Shown: positions 8,511-20,550 of the stretch, in pieces
Position numbering within the stretch: the stretch's first letter is position 1
How the letters are laid out: each line of letters begins with the position of its first letter
Assembly (NCBI GenBank): GCA_046349775.1
Contig: JAXMBS010000031.1
Location: forward strand, 1-64,000
Direction of reading: 5' to 3'
Length of the DNA: 64,000 bases
DNA from: JAEUIG01 sp046349775
Lineage (GTDB): Bacteria; Planctomycetota; Planctomycetia; Planctomycetales; Planctomycetaceae
The notes under the pieces: generated by a model
Database searches by the model: none
What the model was told of the DNA's origin: nothing
The model's input: only the letters and a program-made list of their open reading frames with translations
Translations under genes and position numbers: made by a program

Positions 8511-10004
8511 ATGTCCCGGCTCGATCCAACGACGACCCCCGCAGCACGTGCGATCTCCCGTCGCCGAGCCCTCCAGTCCGGCGCACTGGGACTCTCCGCC
8601 CTCTCTGTGGGTCGCACTGCGACTGCCTCGCCATCGGAATCCGCCGCCGAACTCCCGCAGTTCGGCCGCGCCAAGGCCTGCATCCTGCTGTTCCTGTTCG
8701 GCGCACCGCCGCAGCATGAAACGTTCGACCCCAAACCGCTCGCCGCCGACGAAATCCAGGGGCAGCTCAAGGCCATCCCCACGTCATTGCCGGGTGTCTC
8801 GTTCTGCGAAGGTCTCCCGCACACAGCCCAGGTCGCCGATCGGATGACGATCATCCGCTCGATGACGCACCCGTTCCCGCTGCATTGCGTCGCCTACGCG
8901 CTCAGCGGACTGCCGACGTATACGACCGACCTCGAAACGAAGCCCCGAGATCCAGCCCACTGGCCGTACTTTGGCGCGATTGCGGACCATCTCTGGGCGC
9001 GCAACGGAGCAGGGGAGCGGACGCTGCCGAGACACATCGGCCTGCCGTGGGTCTTCAACTCGCAGGTCGATGATCTCGGCCTGATTGCCGGTCCCTACGG
9101 GGCCTTTCTCGGCCAGCGTCACGATCCGCTGTGGGCAAAATTTGAAGGCAAGCCACTGCGCGTCGCGCCCAAGTGCCGGCATGAACAGCAGCGCGAGTAT
9201 GTCGATCCGTATGCCGGCGTCGATCCCGATTGCCGATTCATCATCGACGGCGCCGGCCGCCTCGCTGACAACCTGACCACCGATCGATTCGCCTTACGTC
9301 AGACACTCTTGGGGCAGTTCGATCCGCCGCGCCTGTTGGCCGTGCCTTCCGCCCCCGAGTCTTACAACTTGCAACAGCAGCGAGCGATTTCGCTGTTGAT
9401 GTCTCCCCAATTGCGATCGGCCCTTGATGTCTCGCAGGAACCGGCCGCGCTTCGTGAGGACTACGGCTACACGCTGTTCGGCCAGTCGTGCCTCGCCGCA
9501 CGGCGTCTCGTCGAGGGCGGCACAAAGTTCGTCAGCGTCTTCTGGGACCCGTTCGGCACGTATTTCTCCGGCGGCTGGGACACACACCAGAACCACTACC
9601 CGCGCCTGACGCAGTATCTCCTCCCCGGCTTCGACCGCGCCTACGCCGCGCTCATTCGCGACCTTGACCAGTCCGGTCTGCTCGACAACACGCTGGTCAT
9701 CTGCATGGGAGAGCACGGCCGCACGCCGAAGATCGACTCCAAGCCCGTCGGCGCTGCTCGCCACCACTGGTCGCAGGTCTATTCCGCGACGCTGGCCGGC
9801 GGCGGCACGCCGCGCGGCGCGGTCATCGGGCGCTCCGACGCAATCGGCGGAGAAGTCCTCGACACGCCGATTTCACCCAAGGACATCCACGCGACCGCCT
9901 TCCATTTCCTTGGAATCGACCCGCACGCGCTGATGTACGACCGCCAGCACCGCCCCTATCCGGTCGCCGGCAGCGGCGAAGTCCGCCCCGAACTGCTGGC
10001 GTAG
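8511..10004 (+). CDS. DUF1501 family exported protein (sulfatase-like fold)
   Basis: The start at 8511 (MSRLDP) gives a Tat-like leader with SRRRALQSGALGLSALS. The 497-residue product has the DUF1501 signatures: a hydrophobic strand ILLFLFGAPPQHETFDPKP, FGQSCLAARRLVE, WDTHQNHYPRL and CMGEHGRTPKID. The family is distantly related to alkaline phosphatase/sulfatase-type enzymes and is very common in planctomycetes. Its activity has not been established. Unlike the usual arrangement, no DUF1549 gene is directly adjacent; a creatininase-like gene lies upstream. Confidence 0.92.
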   Translation: MSRLDPTTTPAARAISRRRALQSGALGLSALSVGRTATASPSESAAELPQFGRAKACILLFLFGAPPQHETFDPKPLAADEIQGQLKAIPTSLPGVSFCEGLPHTAQVADRMTIIRSMTHPFPLHCVAYALSGLPTYTTDLETKPRDPAHWPYFGAIADHLWARNGAGERTLPRHIGLPWVFNSQVDDLGLIAGPYGAFLGQRHDPLWAKFEGKPLRVAPKCRHEQQREYVDPYAGVDPDCRFIIDGAGRLADNLTTDRFALRQTLLGQFDPPRLLAVPSAPESYNLQQQRAISLLMSPQLRSALDVSQEPAALREDYGYTLFGQSCLAARRLVEGGTKFVSVFWDPFGTYFSGGWDTHQNHYPRLTQYLLPGFDRAYAALIRDLDQSGLLDNTLVICMGEHGRTPKIDSKPVGAARHHWSQVYSATLAGGGTPRGAVIGRSDAIGGEVLDTPISPKDIHATAFHFLGIDPHALMYDRQHRPYPVAGSGEVRPELLA

Positions 10005-10014
10005 GATGCCGGAC

Positions 10015-10046
10015 CCTGCAGGGAGGGCGAGGCTCCTGCCGAGCCG
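10015..10046. repeat. Short dispersed GC-rich hairpin repeat
   Basis: This ~32-bp unit contains GGGAGGGCGAGGCTCC and a trailing GAGCCG. A near-identical unit occurs at 49721-49752 with three or four differences, one of them a gap. It lies just after the DUF1501 stop codon, between convergent genes. Confidence 0.65.
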
Positions 10047-10145
10047 CTCGTGCGACAACGCTCCAGTCGCATCTCCGTCTGCCGAACAGGAAATTCGGCC
10101 CCGATACATGTCGATCAATCATCAACCATAAACCATCAGCCAACA

Positions 10146-11324
10146 TCACTCCCCGCGCACCCACGCCTCATTAAACCGCACGTGTTTGATCGTTTCTCCT
10201 TCGAACAGCTTCTTGTCCTGGTGCGTGTATGTGATGTGAATACTGCCGTCCGGCGTCTGGATCAGCGTCGGGTATGACGCCGTCCCCTTTTCCTTTTCCA
10301 GATCCTCAAACGGCCGCTTGATCGGCCACGTCTTACCTTCGTCCTCCGACAGGTAGCATGTCAGCCGCTCGCGCCCGCGCGGCAGATCGTTCACCGCCAG
10401 GAGCCACGTCCCGCTCTTGAGACCCAGCACCGCCACGCTGGCGCCGGAATTCGGAATGTCGATCGGGTCTTCCGTCCACGTCATCCCGCCGTCGCTCGAC
10501 TCCGCCCGCCGCACCACCGGCGAGTCGCGCATGTACGCCACGAGGTTGCCGTTCTTTTTCCGCACGATCGAAGGCTGAATTCCCCGCTGCTGCAACGGAC
10601 GGCTGAACTCCCACGTCTGCCCGCCGTCCTCGGTGAACGCGAACATCGAGCAACTGAACGTGTCGGAGTAGAGGCCCAGCATCATCCGCTTGTCGCTCAG
10701 CATGATCGGCGGCTGCCGCGGCATCCACCCCAGCCGCTGGAACAGCTTGTCGTTGGCTTCCTGCTTGTACTCCTCAATCCGCGAGAGAATCCGCTGTTTG
10801 CGTTCCTCGGGAATCTCGGTCGAAGCTTTCACCTGTTCGATCCTCTTGTTCGCCAGTTCCGGGAAGATCGTCTCGCCGTCCTTCGGCCGGCAGAAAATCG
10901 CGTCCTGCCACTTCCACACCGGCGGACCGTCTCCTTCGTAGTCGGTCGAGTAGCGGTACTTGAGGAAGTAGCTGCGGACGAGGTTGTCCATTGCCGAAAT
11001 CCAGAACATCCACAGCCGCCCCTGCGGATCGATGAACATCGTGCAGTTCTGATCCGGCAGGTTCTGATTGTCCGCCATCAAAAACGGCGGCGACCAGGAT
11101 GACTCTCCTTTGTTCTTCCGAGCGCCGCTGATGACCAGCGTGTCGTCCGAGCGTTCCCCTTTGCCGTGGAACCAGCAGACGATGAGGTCGCCGCCGGCCG
11201 TCTCCACGATGCACGACGAATGGTTGTGAAACGGCTCGCCGGGGAACACGAGTTCCGCCTCGTACAGCGGCGCTTCGCCGGTGGCAACGACGCACGTGAG
11301 CGCAACAATCGCCGTCAGGTTCAT
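10146..11324 (-). CDS. Exo-sialidase-like BNR-repeat protein
   Basis: The 392-residue protein has a short signal peptide (about residues 1-17) and a six-bladed sialidase-like beta-propeller. Asp-box motifs are visible as TEDGGQTWE, SSDGGMTWT and SEDEGKTWP. The N-terminal region has the HNHSSCIVE and DLIVCWFHGKGERSDD blocks common to bacterial BNR proteins annotated as exo-alpha-sialidases. It probably acts outside the cytoplasm on glycans; sialic acid as substrate is not proven. It is encoded opposite to the neighbouring glycosidase-like gene, which suggests a small glycan-processing cluster. Confidence 0.85.
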   Translation of the reverse strand: MNLTAIVALTCVVATGEAPLYEAELVFPGEPFHNHSSCIVETAGGDLIVCWFHGKGERSDDTLVISGARKNKGESSWSPPFLMADNQNLPDQNCTMFIDPQGRLWMFWISAMDNLVRSYFLKYRYSTDYEGDGPPVWKWQDAIFCRPKDGETIFPELANKRIEQVKASTEIPEERKQRILSRIEEYKQEANDKLFQRLGWMPRQPPIMLSDKRMMLGLYSDTFSCSMFAFTEDGGQTWEFSRPLQQRGIQPSIVRKKNGNLVAYMRDSPVVRRAESSDGGMTWTEDPIDIPNSGASVAVLGLKSGTWLLAVNDLPRGRERLTCYLSEDEGKTWPIKRPFEDLEKEKGTASYPTLIQTPDGSIHITYTHQDKKLFEGETIKHVRFNEAWVRGE

Positions 11325-11385
11325 CGGTGTAGTCCTTCGATTTGAGCGGCGTCAGCCCTCGGATGAGTTAGCGTCTGAGTCATAT

Positions 11386-11555
11386 CCCCCTCTCCCCCGC
11401 GAAACGTCTTGAATTCATGCTCGGTGTCACTCGGGGGAGAGGGCCGGGGTGAGGGGTGCAAAACGGATTCACTCCCCCTCATCCGGCCTTCGGCCACCTT
11501 CTCCCCACTCGGTGGCCGCAGCAACGGTACGAATGCATATTGTGGGGAGAAGGGC
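11386..11555. repeat. Composite intergenic repeat, copy A
   Basis: Two palindromic modules lie side by side. Module 1 is CCCCCTCTCCCCCGCG ... GGGGAGAGGGCCGGGGTGAG. Module 2 is CATCCGGCCTTCGGCCACC with CTTCTCCCC and a distant GGGGAGAAGG. The same two modules, in the same order, occur on the opposite strand at 22144-22326. This repeat accounts for most of the 11325-11691 gap. Confidence 0.8.
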
Positions 11556-11691
11556 GCAACCGTGGCTGCGTGTCGATCGCAATCTCATATCTCCTCTGCT
11601 TCACAGAGACCGCCACTGTACCCTCGGCTCGCCCAGACGGGTATCCTGTCAAACTTCCGGTTCTCGATGGACTCCTTCAGAAATTGACGCC

Positions 11692-13464
11692 ATGAACCCT
11701 CATCGACCGATTGCGACTGTTGGTCTGCTGTTCGTACTCCTCGCCGCGTGCGCTCAGGTGCAAGCCGCCGAGCCGCTCGACCTGTCCAAAGCTGTCCTAG
11801 TTGCGCCTCAAAACGATCAGACACCTAAGGCGCAGCGCAAAGCAGCGCAGATGCTCGTCGAGGAAGTCGAAAAGCGAACAGGCATTCGGCTCAACCGGGT
11901 TGATGAGAGTGCGGGCAACGTGCCGGCGATCTACCTTGGCGACATCCAGGCAATACCCGCACCAAAGCAGCCGAACGGCCAGCCCGGCCGCCGGAGTCCG
12001 ATTCGACCTGAGAGCTTCGTGATCCATGCCAGTCGCGATGGGGTGACCTGTGTCGGCGATGACTCACGCGGCGTCCTCTTTGCCGCCGGTCGCCTGCTCC
12101 GCGAACTCCGCATGTCGCCCGGCAAGATCACGCTCGACAGCGCATTTGAGATCAAGTCCGCACCCCAAGCCCCGCTGCGCGGCCATCAGCTCGGCTACCG
12201 TCCCAAGACGAACTCCTACGACGCCTGGTCCGCCCCGATGTGGGACCAGTACATCCGCGATCTCGTCGTGTTCGGCAACAACGCCGTCGAACTGATCCCG
12301 CCGCGATCGGACGACGACGACGACAGCCCGCACTTTCCGCTGCCGAAGATCGACATGATGGTCGAGATGTCCCGCATCTGCGACGAGTACGACCAGGACG
12401 TCTGGATCTGGTACCCGGCGATGGACAAGGACTACGCCGATCCGGCCACGGTCGACTTCGCACTGAAAGAGTGGGCCGAAGTCTTCCAGAAGCTGCCGCG
12501 GATCAACGCGATCTTCGTTCCCGGCGGCGACCCCGGCCATACGCACCCCAAGCCATTGATGGCGCTGCTCGAAAAGCAGGCCGCCAGCCTGAAGAAGTTC
12601 CATCCCAAAGCCCAGATGTGGATGTCGCCACAGAGCTTCAGCAACGAGTGGATGGACATCTTCATCAAGGATCTCCAGCGCGATCAGCCGGACTGGCTGG
12701 CCGGTATCGTGTTTGGCCCGCAGGTCTGGATGCCGCTGCCGAAGCTCCGCGAACTCGTCCCGGCGAAGTACCCGATCCGCGACTATCCCGACATCACGCA
12801 CAGCCGCCATAGCCAGTACCCGGTTCCCGACTGGGACCTCGCGTATGCGCTCACGATCGGCCGCGAAGGGGTCAATCCCCGTCCGGTCGACGAAGCCAAC
12901 ATCTATCGCCAGACGTACAAGTCCACTAACGGCTTCATCACCTACTCCGAAGGCTGCAACGACGACGTCAACAAGTTCGTCTGGAGCAGCGTCGGCTGGA
13001 ACACCGACACGCCAGTCATCGAAATCCTGCGCCAGTACAGTCGCTACTTCATCGGCCCCGACGTCGAGGAAGGCTTCGCCCAGGGACTCCTCTCGCTGGA
13101 GCGCAACTGGCGCGGTCCGCTGCTCGCCAACTCCGGCGTGTACACGACGCTCGAGCAGTTCCAGGACATGGAACGCGCCGCCTCGCCGACGCGCATGGAA
13201 AACTGGCGGTTCCAGCAGGCGGTGTATCGCGCGTATTACGACGCCTATGTCCGCAGCCGGCTGATCCACGAGACCGATCTCGAAGATCAGGCGCTGGCAA
13301 TTCTCAGGCATGGATCAAAGCCCGGCGCAATGGAAGCGATCGACTCGGCGAACAAAGTCCTGATGCAGGCGGTCGAAGCGCCCCGCTCTCAGGATTGGCG
13401 GAAGCGCGTGGTCGAACTGGCCGACGCACTCAACAAGAGCATCCGCATGCAGCTCAGCGTGTAA
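11692..13464 (+). CDS. Exported glycoside-hydrolase-like TIM-barrel protein, N-terminal part (interrupted by in-frame stop)
   Basis: The ATG at 11692 starts a clear signal peptide (LLFVLLAACAQVQA). The mature protein begins with a GH20/GH67-type N-terminal domain (AQRKAAQMLVEEVEKRTG...PAIYLGD, then DDSRGVLFAAGRLLRELR). A (beta/alpha) barrel follows, with RGHQLGYRPKTNSYDAW, VDEANIYRQTYK and a QQAVYRAYYD helical region. The frame stops at TAA 13462-13464, giving 590 residues. The same frame continues open after this stop for another 211 codons of plausible protein, so the gene is split by one codon. The exact enzyme activity is unknown. The relationship to beta-hexosaminidase or alpha-glucuronidase barrels is an inference. 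Confidence 0.8.
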   Translation: MNPHRPIATVGLLFVLLAACAQVQAAEPLDLSKAVLVAPQNDQTPKAQRKAAQMLVEEVEKRTGIRLNRVDESAGNVPAIYLGDIQAIPAPKQPNGQPGRRSPIRPESFVIHASRDGVTCVGDDSRGVLFAAGRLLRELRMSPGKITLDSAFEIKSAPQAPLRGHQLGYRPKTNSYDAWSAPMWDQYIRDLVVFGNNAVELIPPRSDDDDDSPHFPLPKIDMMVEMSRICDEYDQDVWIWYPAMDKDYADPATVDFALKEWAEVFQKLPRINAIFVPGGDPGHTHPKPLMALLEKQAASLKKFHPKAQMWMSPQSFSNEWMDIFIKDLQRDQPDWLAGIVFGPQVWMPLPKLRELVPAKYPIRDYPDITHSRHSQYPVPDWDLAYALTIGREGVNPRPVDEANIYRQTYKSTNGFITYSEGCNDDVNKFVWSSVGWNTDTPVIEILRQYSRYFIGPDVEEGFAQGLLSLERNWRGPLLANSGVYTTLEQFQDMERAASPTRMENWRFQQAVYRAYYDAYVRSRLIHETDLEDQALAILRHGSKPGAMEAIDSANKVLMQAVEAPRSQDWRKRVVELADALNKSIRMQLSV

Positions 13465-14097
13465 CGCCACAAGGCGATCGCCACCGAGCGCGGCGCGAGC
13501 CTCGACACGATCGACATGCCGCTCAACAACCGACTCTGGCTCCAGAAGCGGTTCGCAGAAATCCGCAAGCTCGACAACGAAGACCAGCGTCTGGCCGAAA
13601 TCCAGAAGATCGTCAACTGGACCGACCCCGGTCCGGGTGGGTTCTACGACGACCTCGGCAATCCGTCGCGCCAGCCGCATCTTGTCCGCGGATTGGGTTA
13701 CGTCCTCGACCCGGAGCACTTCGAGTCATCGCTGCTGGGGATCAGTGTGCGGAACGGCATCCAGTCGAACAATCCCATTTCATGGTGGACGCACGCCGAA
13801 TCGCTCGGCGACGCGCCGCTCAGCATGCAGTACGACGAACTCGATCCGCATGCGTCGTACCGCCTGCGCGTCTCGTACATGGGGGACACTCCGGCGAAAA
13901 TCCGGCTCACGGCGGATGAGAGCACCGAGATTCATCCGCTGATGATGCGCGAGGTCCGCGATCCTCTGCACGAGTTCGACATCCCGCATTCCGCCACCGC
14001 TGACGGCAAGCTGACTCTGACCTGGCACAAGGAGCAGGGCCTCGGACGCAATGGCCGCGGCTGCCAGGTCTCCGAAGTCTGGTTGATCCGGCAGTAG
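13465..14097 (+). pseudogene. C-terminal continuation of the 11692 gene beyond the in-frame TAA
   Basis: This segment lies in the same reading frame as 11692-13464, directly after the TAA, and encodes RHKAIATERGASLDTIDMPLN onwards. A separately initiated product could begin at the ATG at 13516 (193 residues). The content looks like the C-terminal beta-domain of the same protein: DPGPGGFYDDLG, SWWTHAESLGD, ASYRLRVSYMGD and KLTLTWHKEQG. A single C-to-T change (CAA to TAA) would explain the break. It has no signal peptide of its own. Confidence 0.75.
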
Positions 14098-14117
14098 TCA
14101 ACTCGCGGTGACCAGGT

Positions 14118-14210
14118 ACGAAAAGTACGAACAGTAAAAAAGTGCGAAGAGTAAAACCGACGCGGATTCTCCTGACTTTTCACACTCTTCGCACTGTTCA
14201 TACTTTTCGC
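14118..14210. terminator. Inverted repeat between convergent genes, likely bidirectional terminator
   Basis: The left arm (14118-14152) contains the words ACGAAAAGT, ACGAACAGT and GCGAAGAGT. The right arm (14184-14210) is its imperfect reverse complement (ACTCTTCGC...TACTTTTCGC). A/T runs flank the stem. It sits in the 117-nt gap between the glycosidase-like gene and the convergent DUF1559 gene. Confidence 0.7.
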
Positions 14211-14214
14211 ACTC

Positions 14215-16746
<2,532 letters not shown>

Positions 16747-16933
16747 ACGCATACTCCTGAAACCGAAGTGGGACTCGTTGACCGACTGGTTGCCACGCTC
16801 TGGCCGAGAATACGGCCGCTGTCGCGGACATGCTGACCGAATTCTGCCAGAATCGACAGGAATCACAAGAATCCGTTCGTGCCGGAGACGGGCCGCAGCG
16901 TAACTATCCCGTGTTCTGTCCGGCGACGCCCTC

Positions 16934-18907
16934 ATGTCCCTGCGCATCGCTCCTCCCGACGCGAAAACCCTGCCCCGGTTCACCCGGCGAGCGGCGGTCT
17001 GTGCGGTTGTGTGGATCAGCCTCTGCGGTGCAGTCGCTGTTCGAGCCGCCGAGCCGATCACCGACTTCGAGGATGTGCCGCGACTGCTGGCACATCTCCC
17101 GCTGGAGCCGTATGCCGCGGCGCTGACGCCGCAGCGGGACCGGTTTGTCACCGGGCACAATGACGGATCGCTGGTCGTCTGGCGCACTGCTGACGGCGTG
17201 CCGCTACGGCGCTGGAACGGCCATCGGGACACGGTCTCCGGTCTGGCGATCAATGTGGCCGGCGATCGAATCGCGTCGGCGGCGTACGACGGGACGATTG
17301 GCGTGTGGTTGAGTGAAACGGGCGCTGCGATCAGCAGTCTGCCGCAGCAGCCAGCGCGTTTGACCTGCGTTGCATTGTCGCCGGAGGGGACGCAAGTAGC
17401 GGCGGGCGGGTATGACGGTCTTGTGCGGATCTGGCGCGATCTGGCGGCGCCGACGCTCGTGGTCGCAACGACCGAAAACACCGGCACGATCCGTTGCCTC
17501 GCTTTCTCGCCGGCCGGACAACTGCTTGCCGCCGGCGACGATTCCGGCACGGTGCGGCTATTGAACCCCGGCGATGCGTCGGTGCTGCGCACAGCCAAGC
17601 TGGACTCGGAGGGTGTGCGCAGTCTCGCGTTTGCACCGGACGGCTCGACTCTGCTCATTGGCAGCGACCTGGGCCGAGTGCAGGCCAGGAGTGCCACGAC
17701 GCTGGAGGACGCGTGGGGCGGTCAGGTTTTGATTCCGACCCACGCAGCACCGCTGCTGCGGATTTCGTTCACCGATGACGGCCGCCTGATCGCCACGGCC
17801 GACCAATCAGGAGTGGTGCGCATCTGGAAGGTGGCGACGCGCGAGTGGACATCGGAGTTCGACAATCACCAGGACGAAATCGCCGCCGTGGGCTTTCACC
17901 AGGACGCGCAGGCGCTGGTGACGATCAGCCGCGACCGCGCGGTGAACCTGTGGAAGGCGAAGCTGCCGCCGACGCCGCGGTTGGCGCGCATCGACAATCC
18001 CGACGGGAATTTGTGGGCGGTGGCGGTCGCTCCTGACCTCTCGGCCGTCTACGCGGCGGGAAAGAAGGGTTTCTGCGGCGCGTGGGATCTGCAAACCGGA
18101 AAGTCCGCTCGACGCTGTGAGGGATTCAAGGGGACGACCGATGCCATCGATCTCTCACCGGACGGCAAGCATCTGGCCGTCTGCGGCTGGCGGGAACAGA
18201 ACACCGTCATCTTTGATACGCAGACCGGGCAGAAACTCGCGGAGCGGACTGCGGAGGGGAAGCTGCGGTGCGTGCGGTTCTCGCCGGATGGGCAACTGCT
18301 GGCGGCCGGACGAGATGACGGCAAAGTGCAGACCTGGAACTGGCAGACGGACGACGGACCGCGGACGGCGAGCGTCAGCGAACAGGCCGTGTACGATCTG
18401 GCCTTTTCACGAGACGGCGCGCGACTGGCGGCCAGCGGCGGCGACTGGCGGAAGCCCGAGCCGGGATTCCTCAAGCTGCTGAGCGTGCACGATCTCGCGG
18501 TGACCGGAGAACTGCGCGAGCATCAGCATGCGGTGCGAGGGGTGATGTTCCATCCCGACGGCAAGCAGCTCGCGTCGACCGACGAGGCAGGACTCGTCGT
18601 CATCTGGAACGCTGACACGCTGCTGCCGGTGACGCGCTGGAAGAACGCCGTCGGTGCGCGGCCGGTCGCATTTGCGCCGGACGGCACACAACTCGCCGTC
18701 GGACTGCACGACGGCAGCATTCAGGTCTGGGACTCACGATCCGGCGAGCTGACTCACCGGTTTCGCAGCGAGGACGACGTGTTCGCCTTGTCGTTCAGCA
18801 GTGACGGAGCGGTGCTGTTTTCCGCGAGCGGCAAGACCGGCGTCGAAATCTGGCCATTGGCGGCGGCGTCCTCCACTATCGAACGGATTCGCGGGTGGGT
18901 ACCTTGA
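16934..18907 (+). CDS. Exported WD40 beta-propeller protein
   Basis: The 657-residue protein has a signal peptide (ARAs after VWISLCGAVAV; cleavage near residue 39) and at least ten WD40-type repeats, such as WNGHRDTVSGLAINVAGDRIA, AFSPAGQLLAAGDDSGTVRL and FHPDGKQLASTDEAGLVVIW. This is enough for one 14-blade or two seven-blade propellers. It begins a probable operon with the DUF1549/DUF1553, DUF1501 and EF-hand genes; its stop codon is 2 nt from the next ATG. WD40 proteins commonly accompany this planctomycete module, where they presumably act as a binding platform. Confidence 0.88.
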   Translation: MSLRIAPPDAKTLPRFTRRAAVCAVVWISLCGAVAVRAAEPITDFEDVPRLLAHLPLEPYAAALTPQRDRFVTGHNDGSLVVWRTADGVPLRRWNGHRDTVSGLAINVAGDRIASAAYDGTIGVWLSETGAAISSLPQQPARLTCVALSPEGTQVAAGGYDGLVRIWRDLAAPTLVVATTENTGTIRCLAFSPAGQLLAAGDDSGTVRLLNPGDASVLRTAKLDSEGVRSLAFAPDGSTLLIGSDLGRVQARSATTLEDAWGGQVLIPTHAAPLLRISFTDDGRLIATADQSGVVRIWKVATREWTSEFDNHQDEIAAVGFHQDAQALVTISRDRAVNLWKAKLPPTPRLARIDNPDGNLWAVAVAPDLSAVYAAGKKGFCGAWDLQTGKSARRCEGFKGTTDAIDLSPDGKHLAVCGWREQNTVIFDTQTGQKLAERTAEGKLRCVRFSPDGQLLAAGRDDGKVQTWNWQTDDGPRTASVSEQAVYDLAFSRDGARLAASGGDWRKPEPGFLKLLSVHDLAVTGELREHQHAVRGVMFHPDGKQLASTDEAGLVVIWNADTLLPVTRWKNAVGARPVAFAPDGTQLAVGLHDGSIQVWDSRSGELTHRFRSEDDVFALSFSSDGAVLFSASGKTGVEIWPLAAASSTIERIRGWVP

Positions 18908-18909
18908 AT

Positions 18910-20544
18910 ATGTTCCGGTTCATTTCACAGAGCACGCTTATGGTCACCTCGCGGGCACTGAGGGCTGGATGTCTGCTGGCATGGGGACTGCTGTGCACCG
19001 ACCAGGTGCGCTCGGACGAGGCCGCCTCCGTCGAAGATGACCTCCGGCGGATCGTCGCGGTCATTGATGGGCACCTGGAGAGCCAGTGGCGCGCCGACTC
19101 GGTCACGCCGTCGGAACCGGCCGACGACGCCGAGTTTCTCCGCCGAGCGACGCTCGACCTCAACGGCTGGATTCCCAACGTCATGGAGGCGCGGCAGTTC
19201 CTGGCGGACGACTCGCCGGACAAACGCCGACAGCTCGTGGACCGGTTGCTCGATGATCCGCGGTACGCCGTGAACTTCACGAACTACTGGCGGCGGATCC
19301 TGATTCCGGAAGCGGAGTCGGACCTGATGGCTCGGTACCAGGTGCCGGTGTTCGAGGGCTGGCTGCGCTCGCGGCTGCTCGCCAATCGGTCGTACCGCGA
19401 CATGGTTCGCGAGATCCTGGAGGTCAACGTCTCCGCGAACAGCATGTACGAGTACAACAACGTCTCGCCGGTGGCGTATTACGCGACGAAGGAAATCAAA
19501 CCCGAGAACCTGGCGGCGGCGACGTCGCGAATGTTTCTGGGCGTGCGGCTGGAATGCGCACAGTGTCATGACCATCCGTTCGATCATTGGACGCGCCGCG
19601 ATTTCTGGGGCTATTCGGCGTTTTTCGCAGGCCTGCAGCGCAGTAACGCCGGACCGCAGGGACTGCTCGCCCAATTGCGAGAGCTGCTGGGGCAGCGCAA
19701 CGTCCAGATCCCGGACACGAACGAATTCGTCGAGCCGACGTTTCTCGGCGGCAAGCCGCTGGGTCGCGATACGTTGCTCTCGCCGCGGCAGACGCTCGCC
19801 AACTGGATCGTCAGTGATGAGAACCCGTACTTCGCAAGGATGGCGGTCAACCGCATGTGGGGGCACTTCTTCGGCGTCGGATTCGTCGATCCGATCGACG
19901 ATTTCAACGACCAGCATCCGCCGAGCCATCCTGAACTCCTCGACGCGCTGGCGCAGGAGCTTGCCCACCAGAACTACGACCTGAAGTTTCTGATGCGGGC
20001 AATCACACGCTCGCGCGCCTACAACCTCAGCAGCCGCCAGACCGATCCCAGCCAAGCCGATTCGCGGCAGTTCGCGCGGATGGCTGTGAAGGGCCTGTCG
20101 TCGAACCAGGTGTACGACAGCTTCGTGCAGGCGACGGGCTGTTTCGAGCCGTTTGCACTCGTGAACCCGTACGTCTTCGGGCGGCAGGACACCCCGCGCC
20201 AGCGGTTGGCGGAGTTGTTTGCCGATCAGGGGACGACCCCGATGGACCGGCCGACAACGATCCTGCAGTCGCTGGCGGTCATGAACGGGGACTTCGTTTC
20301 ACGTGAAACCCAACTGGATGACAGCCGGCTGCTGCGATCGGTTGCCGAGTTTCCCGGCTTTACCACGGCGGACCGCGTGGACGCGATATTCCTGTCCGCA
20401 CTGACGCGCGCACCGACGCCGGTCGAGCGTGAAAAGTTCGTCGCGTACATCGACGCGGGGGGTGCGAACGGCGATTCGCGGCAGGCGCTGGCCGACGTGT
20501 TCTGGGTGCTGCTGAACGGCAGCGAATTCCTGTACAACCATTAA
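18910..20544 (+). CDS. DUF1549/DUF1553 domain exported protein
   Basis: The ATG at 18910 lies 2 nt after the WD40 stop codon. A GTG at 18895 overlapping that gene is an alternative. The ~544-residue protein has a signal peptide and DUF1549 (ATLDLNGWIPNVMEARQFL, NYWRRILIPE, and the heme-like LECAQCHDHPFDHW). DUF1553 follows (NWIVSDENPYFARMAVNRMW, HPELLDALAQEL, RAYNLSSRQ, VFWVLLNGSEFLYNH). It lacks the N-terminal PSD1 cytochrome domain seen in the paralogues at 1-1325 and 54153. Its function is unknown; it forms a module with the downstream DUF1501 gene. Confidence 0.92.
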   Translation: MFRFISQSTLMVTSRALRAGCLLAWGLLCTDQVRSDEAASVEDDLRRIVAVIDGHLESQWRADSVTPSEPADDAEFLRRATLDLNGWIPNVMEARQFLADDSPDKRRQLVDRLLDDPRYAVNFTNYWRRILIPEAESDLMARYQVPVFEGWLRSRLLANRSYRDMVREILEVNVSANSMYEYNNVSPVAYYATKEIKPENLAAATSRMFLGVRLECAQCHDHPFDHWTRRDFWGYSAFFAGLQRSNAGPQGLLAQLRELLGQRNVQIPDTNEFVEPTFLGGKPLGRDTLLSPRQTLANWIVSDENPYFARMAVNRMWGHFFGVGFVDPIDDFNDQHPPSHPELLDALAQELAHQNYDLKFLMRAITRSRAYNLSSRQTDPSQADSRQFARMAVKGLSSNQVYDSFVQATGCFEPFALVNPYVFGRQDTPRQRLAELFADQGTTPMDRPTTILQSLAVMNGDFVSRETQLDDSRLLRSVAEFPGFTTADRVDAIFLSALTRAPTPVEREKFVAYIDAGGANGDSRQALADVFWVLLNGSEFLYNH

Positions 20545-20550
20545 AGAGCA

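Noticed and set aside
12064..13311. 415-residue antisense frame over the glycosidase-like gene
   Set aside because: The plus strand encodes a signal peptide and conserved barrel motifs; the antisense frame is a codon-bias shadow.
16747..17697. N-terminal extension of the DUF1559 open frame over the WD40 gene
   Set aside because: The internal ATG at 16746 has a good AGGAG and starts the membrane anchor; the extension is antisense to conserved WD40 repeats.
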